This document shows, one piece after another, positions 35,430-44,627 of a stretch of 64,000 nt of DNA. The notes beneath the pieces were generated by a model, which did no database searches, had not been told where the DNA came from, and saw only the letters and a program-made list of their open reading frames with translations. The position numbers were made by a program, and so were the translations under genes. Each line of letters opens with the position of its first letter. Within the stretch, counting starts at the first letter, position 1. Origin of the DNA: Tannerellaceae bacterium (lineage in GTDB: Bacteria; Bacteroidota; Bacteroidia; Bacteroidales; Tannerellaceae); contig JAIRPK010000017.1 in assembly GCA_031257015.1 (NCBI GenBank), positions 29,082 through 93,081 on the forward strand, in the 5' to 3' direction.

Positions 35430-37799
35430 ATGGCTATAAAAATTAAGTTGTCACCGAAAACGAGAAAAACAATCATTATATCATTCTGGAGCGCATACGC
35501 ACTGATGATCATTTGCGCCGTATATTTATTCTCTTCAATTGCCGCCGGACGCATCGGCTACATGCCTCCTGTCGAACAACTCACCAATCCGATAGACAAA
35601 TACGCATCAACCATATTGTCTTCCGACGGAATCCTGCTCGGCAGTTATGCGCTTGGCAGCGACAACCGCATACTCGTTAATTACAGTGATCTCTCTAATG
35701 ACCTTGTAACAGCCCTAATTGCAACGGAAGACATCCGCTTCGCCAATCATAGCGGAATCGACGTTTTCGGACTTCTTCGAGCCATTGTCAAGCGCGGCCT
35801 CTTATTCCAAAAAAGCGGAGGTGGAGGAAGTACAATCACCCAGCAACTTGCCAAGCAACTCTTCTCTCCCAGCGCGGGCAACTTCCTCGAACGCCTGTTT
35901 CAGAAACCCATCGAATGGGTAATAGCCGTAAAGCTTGAACGCTATTATACCAAAGAAGAAATCATAACCATGTACCTTAATAAATTTGATTTCCTCTACA
36001 ACGCCGTCGGCATACAGTCTGCCGCTCACGTCTATTTCTCCACCATCCCCAAAAATCTGCGCCCCGAAGAAACTGCCACCCTTATAGGCATGTGCAAAAA
36101 CCCCTCATATTATAACCCCATACGTTACAAAGAACGCTCGCGCCTCCGCCGTAACGTCGTACTCGCACAAATGGAAAAGGGCGGCTACATAACTGCGCGT
36201 CAACGCGATTCTCTCTCCGCCCTCCCTCTCAACATTAAAGTGTCAAAAATGGACCATAAAGAAGGTCGCGCTCCTTACTTTCGCGAATACCTTCGCATGG
36301 TAATGACCGCCTCCAAGCCCAACAAGGACAACTATAAAGCATCCTGGCTCAAAGCCAGATTTACAGAAGACTCCATCGCATGGGAAACAAATCCCCTTTT
36401 CGGATGGTGCAACAAAAACAGGAAACACGACGGAAACACATATAATATATATACCGATGGACTAAAAATCTACACAACGATAAACTCAAGGATGCAGCAA
36501 TATGCTGAAGAAGCCGTCCGCGAACATCTTGCAGAAGACCTCCAACCCAAGTTCTTCGCCGAAAAGAAAGGACGCTCATACGCTCCCTTCGCAAAAGACC
36601 TCAAGCCGGAAGAAATGGAGCTTATCATGTCTCGCTCCATGCAGCAAACCGAACGTTACCGGAGCATGAAAAAAGACGGAGCCAGCGATGCCGCCATTAA
36701 AAAAGCCTTCCGCAAACCAATAGAAATGAACGTCTTCTCATGGAACGGCCCAATAGACACAGTCATGTCTCCTTGGGACTCTATTAAATACCACAAAAGC
36801 TTCCTCCGCACCGCCTTCATGTCTATGGATGCACACACAGGATATGTAAAAGCCTACGTAGGAGGTATTGACTATACCAAATTTCAATACGACATGGCAA
36901 CAGGAGGTCGCCGACAAATCGGTTCAACAATGAAACCTTTCTTCTACTCTCTTGCCATGCTCGAAAACATCAGTCCGTGCGACCAGCTCCTTCACGTCCC
37001 CCAAACACTAACCGACGAAAACGGAACCCCCTGGACACCACGTAACGCAGGCTCGGAACGTGTCGGCGAAATGGTCACAGTTCAATGGGGACTGCAACAT
37101 TCTTCCAACTGGGTAACAGCAGCGCTGATGAAACAACTATCCCCATATAATCTGGTCAATCTCCTTCACTCCTTCGGAATGCAAGGATATATTGCCCCAG
37201 TTGTATCTCTCTGCCTAGGCCCAGCAGAAATATCAGTAAGCGAAATGGTGGGGGGATACTCAACATTCGTAAACGGGGGCATGAGAGTCGAACCTCTATA
37301 CGTCACCAAAATAGAAGATCCCTATGGCAACACTGTCGCTACATTCAACCCTCAAACACACGACGTGCTTACCCCCGCCGCAACATATAAAATGCTCCAC
37401 ATGCTCCAAAGTGTAATGAACGGCGGAACAGGCAGTCGCATCCGATACCGCTACAACCTCCGCGCCCCCATGGGCGGAAAAACTGGCACGACGCAAGACA
37501 ACTCCGACGGTTGGTTCATGTGCTTCACCCCAAGTCTTGTTAACGGATGCTGGGTCGGAGGAGAAGACCCATCTATCCACTTTGACCGTATGAGCGAAGG
37601 CCAGGGAGCGAGCATGGCCCTCCCCATCTACGCACTTTATATGCAAAAAGTATATGCAGACAAAAACCTCGGATACTCCGAAACAGAACGCTTTATCATC
37701 CCACCGCAATACAACAACCCCTGTGCCGGAACAAGCAGCGACTACATCCGCGATACACATATCGACGCAAACCGGGGAATAGACAAAATATTCGACTAG
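35430..37799 (+). CDS. mrcA: Penicillin-binding protein 1A (bifunctional peptidoglycan synthase)
   Basis: This class A penicillin-binding protein polymerises glycan strands and cross-links peptides. A cytoplasmic tail and one transmembrane segment (about 12-38) precede the GT51 glycosyltransferase domain, with the catalytic Glu in LIATEDIRFANHSGID and the GGSTITQQLAKQLF motif. The transpeptidase domain carries the nucleophile in GSTMKPFF (SxxK), SSNW (SxN) and GKTGTT (KTG). The length of 789 is typical. Towards its end the coding strand becomes strongly rich in A and C, a trend that continues through the next gene. Confidence 0.95.
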   Translation: MAIKIKLSPKTRKTIIISFWSAYALMIICAVYLFSSIAAGRIGYMPPVEQLTNPIDKYASTILSSDGILLGSYALGSDNRILVNYSDLSNDLVTALIATEDIRFANHSGIDVFGLLRAIVKRGLLFQKSGGGGSTITQQLAKQLFSPSAGNFLERLFQKPIEWVIAVKLERYYTKEEIITMYLNKFDFLYNAVGIQSAAHVYFSTIPKNLRPEETATLIGMCKNPSYYNPIRYKERSRLRRNVVLAQMEKGGYITARQRDSLSALPLNIKVSKMDHKEGRAPYFREYLRMVMTASKPNKDNYKASWLKARFTEDSIAWETNPLFGWCNKNRKHDGNTYNIYTDGLKIYTTINSRMQQYAEEAVREHLAEDLQPKFFAEKKGRSYAPFAKDLKPEEMELIMSRSMQQTERYRSMKKDGASDAAIKKAFRKPIEMNVFSWNGPIDTVMSPWDSIKYHKSFLRTAFMSMDAHTGYVKAYVGGIDYTKFQYDMATGGRRQIGSTMKPFFYSLAMLENISPCDQLLHVPQTLTDENGTPWTPRNAGSERVGEMVTVQWGLQHSSNWVTAALMKQLSPYNLVNLLHSFGMQGYIAPVVSLCLGPAEISVSEMVGGYSTFVNGGMRVEPLYVTKIEDPYGNTVATFNPQTHDVLTPAATYKMLHMLQSVMNGGTGSRIRYRYNLRAPMGGKTGTTQDNSDGWFMCFTPSLVNGCWVGGEDPSIHFDRMSEGQGASMALPIYALYMQKVYADKNLGYSETERFIIPPQYNNPCAGTSSDYIRDTHIDANRGIDKIFD

Positions 37800-37849
37800 C
37801 AACACGCACTCCACAAGCCCAATTCCAAACCTGTAAAAAAACCAAAATC

Positions 37850-38989
37850 ATGAATCCAAAACAAACTCCAAACACCTGTTTCCCTATCAACATCGCTATC
37901 CTCGCCATTGCTATCACCATCGCCGCCTGCCAACCGGAAACTATCGCCCCACCACTCCCCGACAAAACACTCCTCATATACTTCGGCGGCGACAACAACC
38001 TGTCCGATGAAACCTATCAAAAAATTAAAGCAATCAAAGAAGGACTGCCCCCCAGCAGCCCTCAACACAACATACTGCTATATCACGATCCCGCCAACGC
38101 AACGCCCACACTGACGGAACTCAAAAAAATCAACAACCAAACAACCATCGACACCATCGCCACATATGATGAAACAAACTCCGCATCCCCAACAACACTC
38201 GCCCAAGTAATAACACAAATCCAAACAACTCACCCTGCAAAAAACTACACACTGCTCATCTTCTCCCACGGCTCTGGATGGCTACCACAAGGCGCACTCA
38301 TCAACCCAACACTCCGCTCCATAACACTCGACGGCTCAACAGAAATGGAACTCGCCGCCTTCGCTCGCGCAATCCCAGACCATACATTCGACCACATAGT
38401 CTTTGAAGCCTGCTTCATGGCAGGCATCGAAGTAGCCTACGAACTGCGCAACAAAACCAACTATATCCTTGCCTCCAGCGCGGAAATCGTATCCCCTGGC
38501 TTCACCGCAATCTACCCAGACGCCTTCGCCTACATACTCGACCCCACACCAGCCAACTTCGCCAACTACGCATTCAATCACTTCGACCAACTGGAAGGCG
38601 AATACCGCTCCGCCACTCTCTCACTCGTCCGCACCGCACGCCTCCCACAGCTCGCATCCTTCATATCCGACCACTGCCGCCACGACACCATAATCAACGT
38701 CAACACCATCCAGCATTTCGACCGCAACCGCACATACCGTCTATTCTTCGACTTTGAAGACTATTACTTCCGTCTGCTTGACAATGATGCCAAACGCATC
38801 GAACTCCAACGCCTCATCGACGACTGCGTAATATGGAAAGCATCAACACCCACATTCCTCCCCAGCACCAACGGCTTTAACATCACCCGACACTCCGGCC
38901 TGACCGTTTACATTCCCCAGGACAAATTTCCCGTCCTTAACATCCTGTACCAATCAACACAATGGAAAATCGCCACGCTCCCCAAATAA
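37850..38989 (+). CDS. Clostripain-family (C11) cysteine peptidase, lipoprotein
   Basis: The 379-residue protein has a lipoprotein signal ending AITIAAC at about residue 27, so it should sit in the periplasm or at the cell surface. The caspase-like fold of the C11 family is shown by TLLIYFGGDNNLSD at the start of the domain, the catalytic His in LLIFSHGSGW, and the catalytic Cys in IVFEACFMAGIEVAYEL. Clostripain-type enzymes cleave after Arg or Lys; specificity here is not deducible. It lies 50 bp after the PBP1A gene. The plus strand is extremely rich in A and C through this gene, giving many Thr, Pro, Asn and His codons. Confidence 0.82.
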   Translation: MNPKQTPNTCFPINIAILAIAITIAACQPETIAPPLPDKTLLIYFGGDNNLSDETYQKIKAIKEGLPPSSPQHNILLYHDPANATPTLTELKKINNQTTIDTIATYDETNSASPTTLAQVITQIQTTHPAKNYTLLIFSHGSGWLPQGALINPTLRSITLDGSTEMELAAFARAIPDHTFDHIVFEACFMAGIEVAYELRNKTNYILASSAEIVSPGFTAIYPDAFAYILDPTPANFANYAFNHFDQLEGEYRSATLSLVRTARLPQLASFISDHCRHDTIINVNTIQHFDRNRTYRLFFDFEDYYFRLLDNDAKRIELQRLIDDCVIWKASTPTFLPSTNGFNITRHSGLTVYIPQDKFPVLNILYQSTQWKIATLPK

Positions 38990-39030
38990 TTCTCACCCTC
39001 ATTCCTGACTATCCCAACTCTGCGCAACTG

Positions 39031-40187
39031 AATTGCTGCGCCGCTGTCACTTATTTATATATCCACGTATAAACCGCCTTGGTTTCATAGCTGATAACAG
39101 GCGGAGGATGGTCATCTACTTTACATATATAATTATCGTATTGTCATTCATGATTGCCTGCTTACCGAAATGTCGTTAAATCGGTCGTTGGAGGGAAGGA
39201 TATTTGTTTATTGAGTGGGCGGGAGGTTGTTATTTACATATTCAAATATGTTTCGCTCGGCTGCAAGTGTTGGCTCTGACTGTGCGGCGTTAAATATGTT
39301 GTTGGATGGCGCGGCATTTGTCTATAAAGGAGGGGATGGAGGCTCTTGCGGGAGATTGTGGAAGAGGCGGTCAATTATGGGATGGGAGGTTATGCAAGCG
39401 ATTGAGGTGCGCCATACTGAATTGCTGCGCCGCTGTCACTTATTTATATATCCACGTATAAACCGCCTTGGTTTCATAGCTGATAACAGGCGGAGGATTG
39501 CCCATCTACTTTACATATATAATTATCGTATTGTCATTCATAATTGCCTGCTTCACGAAATGTTGTAAAATCGGTCGTTGGAGGGAAGGATATTTGTTTA
39601 TTGAGTGGGCGGAAGGTTGTTATTTACATATTCAAATATGTTTCGCTCGGACGTAAGTATTGGCGATGACTGTGCGGCGTTAAATATGTTGTTGGACGGC
39701 GCGGCATTTGTCGATAAAGGAGAGGATGGTGGCTTTTGCGGGAGATTGATGGTGAGGCGGTCATTTATTGGATGGGAGGTTATGCAAGCGATTGAGGTGC
39801 GCCATACTGAATTGCTGCGCCGCTTTCACTTATTTGTATATCCACGTATAAACCGCCTTGGTTTCATAGCTGATAACAGGCGGAGGATTGCCCATCTACT
39901 TTACATATATAATTATCGTATTGTCATTCATGATTGCCTGCTTCACGAAATGTTGTTAAATAGGTCGTTGGAGGGAAGGATATTTGTTTATTGAGTGGGC
40001 GGGAGGTTATTATTTACATATTCAAATATGTTTCGCTCGGATGTAAGTGTTGGCTATGACTGTGCGGCGTTAAATATGTTGTTGGATGGCGCGGCATTTG
40101 TCGATAAAGGAGGGGATGGTGGCTCTTGCGGGAGATTGTGGAAGAGGCGGTCAATTATGGGATGGGAGGTTATGCAAGCGATTGAGG
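39031..40187. repeat. Three tandem copies of a 390-bp repeat
   Basis: The word ATTGCTGCGCCGCT recurs at 39032, 39421 and 39811, so the copies are 389, 390 and about 378 bp long, the last incomplete. Each has a GTG-started open frame (GGRLLFTYSNMF...), but the base differences between copies mostly change amino acids and the first copy ends at a different stop. The repeat is therefore read as noncoding, with the frames kept in step because 390 is divisible by three. Confidence 0.9.
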
Positions 40188-40752
40188 GAGGTTATGTGGA
40201 GGAGGTGCGGCTGGATTGGGCGTTCAGCGTTTGTAGCTGTATTGTAATGGTTTCTTAATGGCTGCGTAACGGGTTGTGCCGATATTTACGGTCGAATTAA
40301 ACGAGGGGGGACGATTATGATGCAGGCGCATTTTCAACTGCATTGCAGGTGAATAATCTGCGGACTGTGCCTGGCTTGGGCAGGTGGGTTAAATTATGTA
40401 ATTCAATCGCCTGGGATGGCTTCTTTTATACGGTGGAAAAGACTGTTTACACGCAGAGATATGGGAAACCGGAATCCGACATTCCGGGCGGATGCCAAAC
40501 GGTATATAAGTTGCTTAGCGGCTCTGTTCCAGCCGACCGGTCAAGCATTTGCGGCTTGATTACGCGGGTGGTTGATATTTGCGGAATCGGATGTGCGCGT
40601 CCTGGTTGCGCAAGGATAGGGGATATGGCTAATTGCCGGTCATCGCATGTATATACAAAATGGGCGGGCGGGTTGTACTAATGCAATGTTTAATGGAGAT
40701 GCGGCGCGGTTGCAACAGGGCTAATTGTATGGTCTGAATGTATATTGAGATT
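40188..40752. other. Gene-free stretch, G- and T-rich on the plus strand
   Basis: The longest frame (40343-40681) shows no domain, signal or family pattern. The strand is G/T-rich, the opposite of the A/C-rich sequence before 39 kb. No RNA gene or terminator could be supported. Confidence 0.4.
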
Positions 40753-40850
40753 CGGTTGTCAACTTACGACCGGGCAGTCGGCAACTCACGACTGGGCAGT
40801 CGGCAACCTACGACTGGGCAGTCGGCAACTTACGACTGGGCAGTCGGCAT
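40753..40850. repeat. Tandem array D: 4 units of 22 bp with palindrome CGACTG-GG-CAGTCG
   Basis: Each unit holds arms CGACTG and CAGTCG around two bases (the first arm is CGACC in unit 1), followed by GCAACTTA-like linkers. Palindromes start at 40767, 40789, 40811 and 40833. The same palindrome makes up array E at 44.3 kb. The 208 bp from here to the next promoter box hold nothing recognisable. Confidence 0.88.
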
Positions 40851-41058
40851 CTAATAAACATATATGTGTGCGGCTTTTACTTGTTCAATATTTGAAAGTG
40901 ATGCTGGATGGTCGGGGTTGTGTTAATTGCATGGGTTAAATGTATAATGCAAGGCGGGGTGCGGCGGGGATGGCGGGCTGTTGCGCAGGGCGTATGCGGG
41001 TGAGGGCGTTGTGGAGGCCTGGCTGCGGGGGCGGGGGCGATGGTGTTGCATTAATTGT

Positions 41059-41066
41059 TATCTTTG
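41059..41066 (+). promoter_or_regulatory. Promoter -7 box ahead of the sigma54-regulator operon
   Basis: TATCTTTG lies 33 bp before a possible small gene at 41100 and 263 bp before the sigma54-regulator start. Confidence 0.45.
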
Positions 41067-41099
41067 TTCGGTCTAAAATTTCCTTCACAATCATATAAT

Positions 41100-41324
41100 A
41101 TGTTTTTTTTTATGAAAATACGGATACAAATAATGGTAGGGTTGGTTGCCGTGCGGCGGGCGCTGTCGGCAGGCAATGGTGTTTTGTCGCGGTTGGACGT
41201 GGCGCTTGGCGGGGGCCGGGCGGCGCGGTTGTGTTTAGTGGCTGCGACTGCCGGAGGGCGGGGCTGCAAGGGCTTGGTCGGCGGTGGGATGATGGTTGCG
41301 GACGGGGTGTTGAGGCGTTTGTAA
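41100..41324 (+). CDS. Possible small protein, unrecognised
   Basis: A 74-residue frame starts 33 bp after a TATCTTTG box, the usual spacing in this window, and ends 5 bp before the sigma54-regulator gene. It reads MFFFMKIRIQIMVGLVAVRRA, then Gly/Ala/Arg-rich sequence. A second ATG at 41112 is equally likely. The composition could simply reflect G-rich DNA, and no family is recognised. If it is not a gene, the operon has a long 5' leader. Confidence 0.28.
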   Translation: MFFFMKIRIQIMVGLVAVRRALSAGNGVLSRLDVALGGGRAARLCLVAATAGGRGCKGLVGGGMMVADGVLRRL

Positions 41325-41329
41325 TATAG

Positions 41330-42532
41330 ATGGTCATGTTGACGAAAATTGATATTAATCAGGTTAAGCAGCGATATGGGATAATTGGCAATAATCACAT
41401 GCTTAATCGCTCTATTGATGTTGCGCTTCAGGTCGCGCCGACGGATTTGTCTGTATTGATTACCGGCGAGAGTGGCGTTGGAAAGGAGACCTTTCCGCAG
41501 ATTATACATCAGAACAGTCCACGGAAGCATGGGGTTTATATTGCGGTGAATTGCGGGGCTATTCCTGAGGGGACGATCGATTCGGAGCTGTTCGGGCATG
41601 AGAAGGGTTCGTTCACGGGGGCGCTGGCTGATCGCAAGGGATATTTTGAGAGTGCTGACGGGGGTACGATATTCCTCGACGAGGTTGGGGAGCTTCCTGT
41701 TCCGACGCAGGCCAGGCTGCTACGTGTTCTGGAAACGGGGGAGTTCATTAAGGTGGGGTCGGCCAAAGTACAGAAGACTAACGTGAGGATTGTTGCTGCA
41801 ACGAATGTTAATTTGATACGTGCGGTGAGCGAGGGCAACTTCCGGGAGGATTTGTTCTACCGCCTGAGTACGGTTCCGATTACTGTCCCGCCGTTGCGCG
41901 AGCGGGTGGAGGATATATTGCTGCTGTTTCGCAAGTTTGCGGGCGATTGCGCGGAGAAATACAGGATGCCTCCTGTCCATATTGATGATAATGAGGCACG
42001 CGAGTTGCTGCTGGCATACCGCTGGCCGGGGAATGTTCGCGAGCTGAAGAACATAACCGAACGTATCTCAATAATAGAGGAAAGCAGGGCTATTACGGCT
42101 GACATACTCCGCTATCATATCCCGAACTTGCAGGCCGAGAAGCTCCCCGTTCTATTAACGCAGGGGCGGGAGCAGAAGGTGTTTAGCAATGAGCGGGAGA
42201 TACTCTACCAGGTGCTGTTCGATATGAAGAATGATGTGAATGAACTGAAGAAGCTGGTGCACGATATTATTAGCGGGAAGGTGCCGATGCACGTAGCGGA
42301 AGAGGCTTTCGTTCACCAGCATCCCATTCCGGCTCCTGCACCCATTGAGGAGGCTGTTCCGGTAGTGGAAGAGGAGAACCTCTCCATTGAGGATATGGAG
42401 AAGGACATGATACGCAAGGCGCTCGAAAAACATTCGGGAAACCGACGAAACGCAGCTGCAGACCTGCGCATATCCGAGCGCACGCTTTATCGAAAATTGA
42501 AGGAATATAACTTGGACAATATAACAGAATAA
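41330..42532 (+). CDS. Sigma54-interacting AAA+ transcriptional activator with Fis-type HTH
   Basis: This 400-residue protein is a bacterial enhancer-binding protein without a receiver domain. The AAA+ domain spans about 17-245: Walker A GESGVGKE, the sigma54-contact loop ELFGHEKGSFTGA, Walker B GGTIFLDEVGEL, and the arginine region REDLFYRL then PPLRERVEDI. A linker with several Pro and Glu follows, and a Fis-type helix-turn-helix ends the protein (SGNRRNAAADLRISERTLYRKLKEY). It is the first secure gene of an operon with lptE, a TPR gene and secG, a known Bacteroidales order. It starts MVM, so either ATG may be used. How it is controlled, lacking a sensor domain, is not evident. Confidence 0.92.
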   Translation: MVMLTKIDINQVKQRYGIIGNNHMLNRSIDVALQVAPTDLSVLITGESGVGKETFPQIIHQNSPRKHGVYIAVNCGAIPEGTIDSELFGHEKGSFTGALADRKGYFESADGGTIFLDEVGELPVPTQARLLRVLETGEFIKVGSAKVQKTNVRIVAATNVNLIRAVSEGNFREDLFYRLSTVPITVPPLRERVEDILLLFRKFAGDCAEKYRMPPVHIDDNEARELLLAYRWPGNVRELKNITERISIIEESRAITADILRYHIPNLQAEKLPVLLTQGREQKVFSNEREILYQVLFDMKNDVNELKKLVHDIISGKVPMHVAEEAFVHQHPIPAPAPIEEAVPVVEEENLSIEDMEKDMIRKALEKHSGNRRNAAADLRISERTLYRKLKEYNLDNITE

Positions 42533-42535
42533 GCT

Positions 42536-43060
42536 ATGAGACATAATTATTATACATATATATATATGTGTGCGGCGACGTTCGCAACACTGCTGCTTGG
42601 GGGATGCAAGATTTCGTACAGTCCGAGCGGCTCGTCAATCGACTATAACGTCACAAAAACAATAACTATCAATGACTTTCCCAACCAGGCTCCACTGGTT
42701 TATCCGCCACTGTCGCAAAGCTTCACCGAAGGGCTGCGCGACAAATATACCAGGCAGACGAAGCTCCGCACCGTCTCCGCCAATGGCGACATAGAGCTGG
42801 AAGGAGAGATAACCGGATATGACGTGGCGCCGATGGCCATCAAGGAAGATGCCTATTCGTCAATGACCAAGCTGACAATGACCGTCCGGGTGAGATTCAC
42901 CAACAGATCCAATCCGGATAAGGACTTTGAACAGAACTTCTCAGCATTCCGCGAATTTGACAGTAACCTCATGCTCCAGGACGTGCAGGACTCATTAAAC
43001 GAGGAATTGACGAAGGAAATAGCCGACCAGATATATAATGCAACCGTAGCCGACTGGTAA
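42536..43060 (+). CDS. lptE: LptE-like lipopolysaccharide-assembly lipoprotein
   Basis: The 174-residue protein has a lipoprotein signal ending LLLGGC. It then has the short beta/alpha pattern of Bacteroidota LptE: ISYSPSGSSIDYNVTKTITINDFPNQAPLV, then LSQSFTEGLRDKYTRQTKL, and GDIELEGEITGYDVAPMAI. LptE plugs the LptD barrel that inserts lipopolysaccharide into the outer membrane. It starts 3 bp after the sigma54 regulator and 5 bp before the TPR gene. The assignment rests on pattern, size and gene order. Confidence 0.82.
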   Translation: MRHNYYTYIYMCAATFATLLLGGCKISYSPSGSSIDYNVTKTITINDFPNQAPLVYPPLSQSFTEGLRDKYTRQTKLRTVSANGDIELEGEITGYDVAPMAIKEDAYSSMTKLTMTVRVRFTNRSNPDKDFEQNFSAFREFDSNLMLQDVQDSLNEELTKEIADQIYNATVADW

Positions 43061-43065
43061 TCCGC

Positions 43066-43812
43066 ATGGAAGACATCTACAAATACATGGCCAACCCGTT
43101 GATGCTGTCTCGCGATACGCTTCCACGACTGGAGAAGATGGTCGCGGAATACCCCTACTTCGCAACGGCCAGGATGCTCTATCTCAAGAATCTCGCACTG
43201 CTTAACGACAGCAGGTTCACCAAGGAACTCCAGCGGACATCCATCTATGTATCCGACCGGAAGATGCTCTTAATGCTCATCGAAGAAGTCCGCCTCATCG
43301 TCGAGGCTGACAAGGCACGCCCAAAGCAGGAGCAGGAAGACTCCTTCGCAACAATCGACAAATTCCTTGAATCACATAACAACCAGCTGGGGGACATATA
43401 CTCCGACCCAGCAATACTGTTTTCACCATCCGTCTCGACGGATTATCTGACATGGCTCGACAAGGGGCAGCCCGTAGAGATAGATGAAAATGCACCGAAA
43501 CTCAAGCATCATGCAGAAATCTCTCGCTTTGAACAAGAGATTGAAGCCAAGGCACTGGCTGGCAAAATGCTGATCGAGTGGGACAGCAATCCTGACGCAG
43601 AACCGCCGCAACGCATGGGCGAATATGCACCCACAGACGACTCATATTTCACCGAAACTCTCGCAAAGGTCTATATCCGTCAACGCAAGTATGCTAAAGC
43701 ACTGGAGACAATCAAGAACATCAGTTTGAAATATCCACAGAAAAACATTTACTTTGCAGACCAAATCAGGTTTCTAGAGAAATTAATCATTAACGAGAAA
43801 AACAAGAATTAG
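43066..43812 (+). CDS. Helical TPR-like protein of unknown function
   Basis: This 248-residue protein has no signal peptide and is helical throughout. It starts MEDIYKYMANPLMLSRDTLPRLEKMVAEYPYFATARMLYLKNL. Near the C-terminus a TPR-like pair occurs (FTETLAKVYIRQRKYAKALETIKNISLKYPQKN). The same gene sits between lptE and secG in other Bacteroidales, so it is a conserved member of this operon. No biochemical role is known to me. Confidence 0.8.
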   Translation: MEDIYKYMANPLMLSRDTLPRLEKMVAEYPYFATARMLYLKNLALLNDSRFTKELQRTSIYVSDRKMLLMLIEEVRLIVEADKARPKQEQEDSFATIDKFLESHNNQLGDIYSDPAILFSPSVSTDYLTWLDKGQPVEIDENAPKLKHHAEISRFEQEIEAKALAGKMLIEWDSNPDAEPPQRMGEYAPTDDSYFTETLAKVYIRQRKYAKALETIKNISLKYPQKNIYFADQIRFLEKLIINEKNKN

Positions 43813-43814
43813 AC

Positions 43815-44171
43815 ATGTACGCATTAATATCAGCAATTATCATTATCGCATCAATACTTTTAATACTAATCGTATTGGTGCAAAACTCCAAAGGGGGAGG
43901 GCTTGCATCAGGCTTCTCATCATCGAACCAGATCATGGGCGTCCGCAAAACAACTGACTTCCTTGAGAAGGCAACATGGACGCTTGGCGGAACCATCATC
44001 ATCCTCTGCATCGTCATCAGCGCATTCCTGCCGAAGCGTGCAAAGGTGAACCAGTCGGAAATCAAGCAACTGGTTAACGAGACGCCGATAGTAAACCCAA
44101 ATGTCGCTACTCCGGACTTCGGAACAGCGCAGCCAACTCCCCCGGCAGAGGAACCCGAGCCCGAAAATTAA
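43815..44171 (+). CDS. secG: Protein translocase subunit SecG
   Basis: SecG is a small inner-membrane partner of SecYE that helps protein export. The 118-residue protein has two transmembrane segments (about 3-22 and 54-74) with the conserved loop LVQNSKGGGLASGFSSSNQIMGVRKTTDFLEKATW between them. A Pro/Glu-rich tail ends it. It starts 2 bp after the TPR gene and closes the operon, followed by a terminator. Confidence 0.95.
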   Translation: MYALISAIIIIASILLILIVLVQNSKGGGLASGFSSSNQIMGVRKTTDFLEKATWTLGGTIIILCIVISAFLPKRAKVNQSEIKQLVNETPIVNPNVATPDFGTAQPTPPAEEPEPEN

Positions 44172-44216
44172 TAGATTGTAGTTCTTAGTTTGTATTTATA
44201 AATTAAATGTTTTTAT

Positions 44217-44250
44217 GAAGCCATTGCAGTCAAGCGCAATGGCTTCTTTT
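44217..44250 (+). terminator. Rho-independent terminator after secG
   Basis: Arms GAAGCCATTGC and GCAATGGCTTC enclose an 8-nt loop and are followed by four T. Confidence 0.85.
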
Positions 44251-44318
44251 ATTGCCACGGCGCAAGGGCGTTCTGCCAGCCTGGGTTACAGCTTTTCAAT
44301 TATCGTTTTTTAGTTATA

Positions 44319-44537
44319 CGACCGGGCAGTCGCGAGTTGACGACTGAACAGTTGCGAGTTGGCGACTGAACAGTCGCGAGTTGACGACTGAACAGTCGCG
44401 AGTTGACGACTGAACAGTCGGGAGTTGACGACTGGACAGTCGGGAGTTGACGACTGAACAGTCGGGAGTTGACGACTGAACAGTCGGGAGTTGACGACTG
44501 GACAGTCGGGAGTTGACGACTGGACAGTCGGGAGTTG
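44319..44537. repeat. Tandem array E: 10 units of 22 bp with palindrome CGACTG-AA-CAGTCG
   Basis: Each unit is CGACTG, two bases (AA or GA), CAGTCG, then GGAGTTGA or CGAGTTGA. It is the same palindrome family as array D at 40.75 kb, with the loop bases changed. It lies in the convergent gap between secG and the GH26 gene. Confidence 0.92.
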
Positions 44538-44627
44538 GTTATAATGCAGAAAGCAGGGCTTGAACTATGGCTGTCCAAACTCTGCTCTTCTACAATCTAT
44601 AATCTACACTCCGGGCGTAACGAGCTG

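Noticed and set aside
39031..40187. Replication origin at the skew switch
   Set aside because: There is no dnaA, no DnaA-box cluster and no origin-type neighbours, so the switch alone is not enough.
39215..40258. Three small paralogous genes in the 390-bp repeats
   Set aside because: Differences between copies mostly change amino acids, the stops differ, and no domain or signal is seen.
40343..40681. A 112-residue frame as a gene
   Set aside because: No recognisable motif and no promoter at the usual distance; the base composition matches the surrounding noncoding DNA.
44319..44537. CRISPR array
   Set aside because: The unit is 22 bp, with no unique spacers, and no cas genes are in the window. 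The same applies to the other short-unit arrays.
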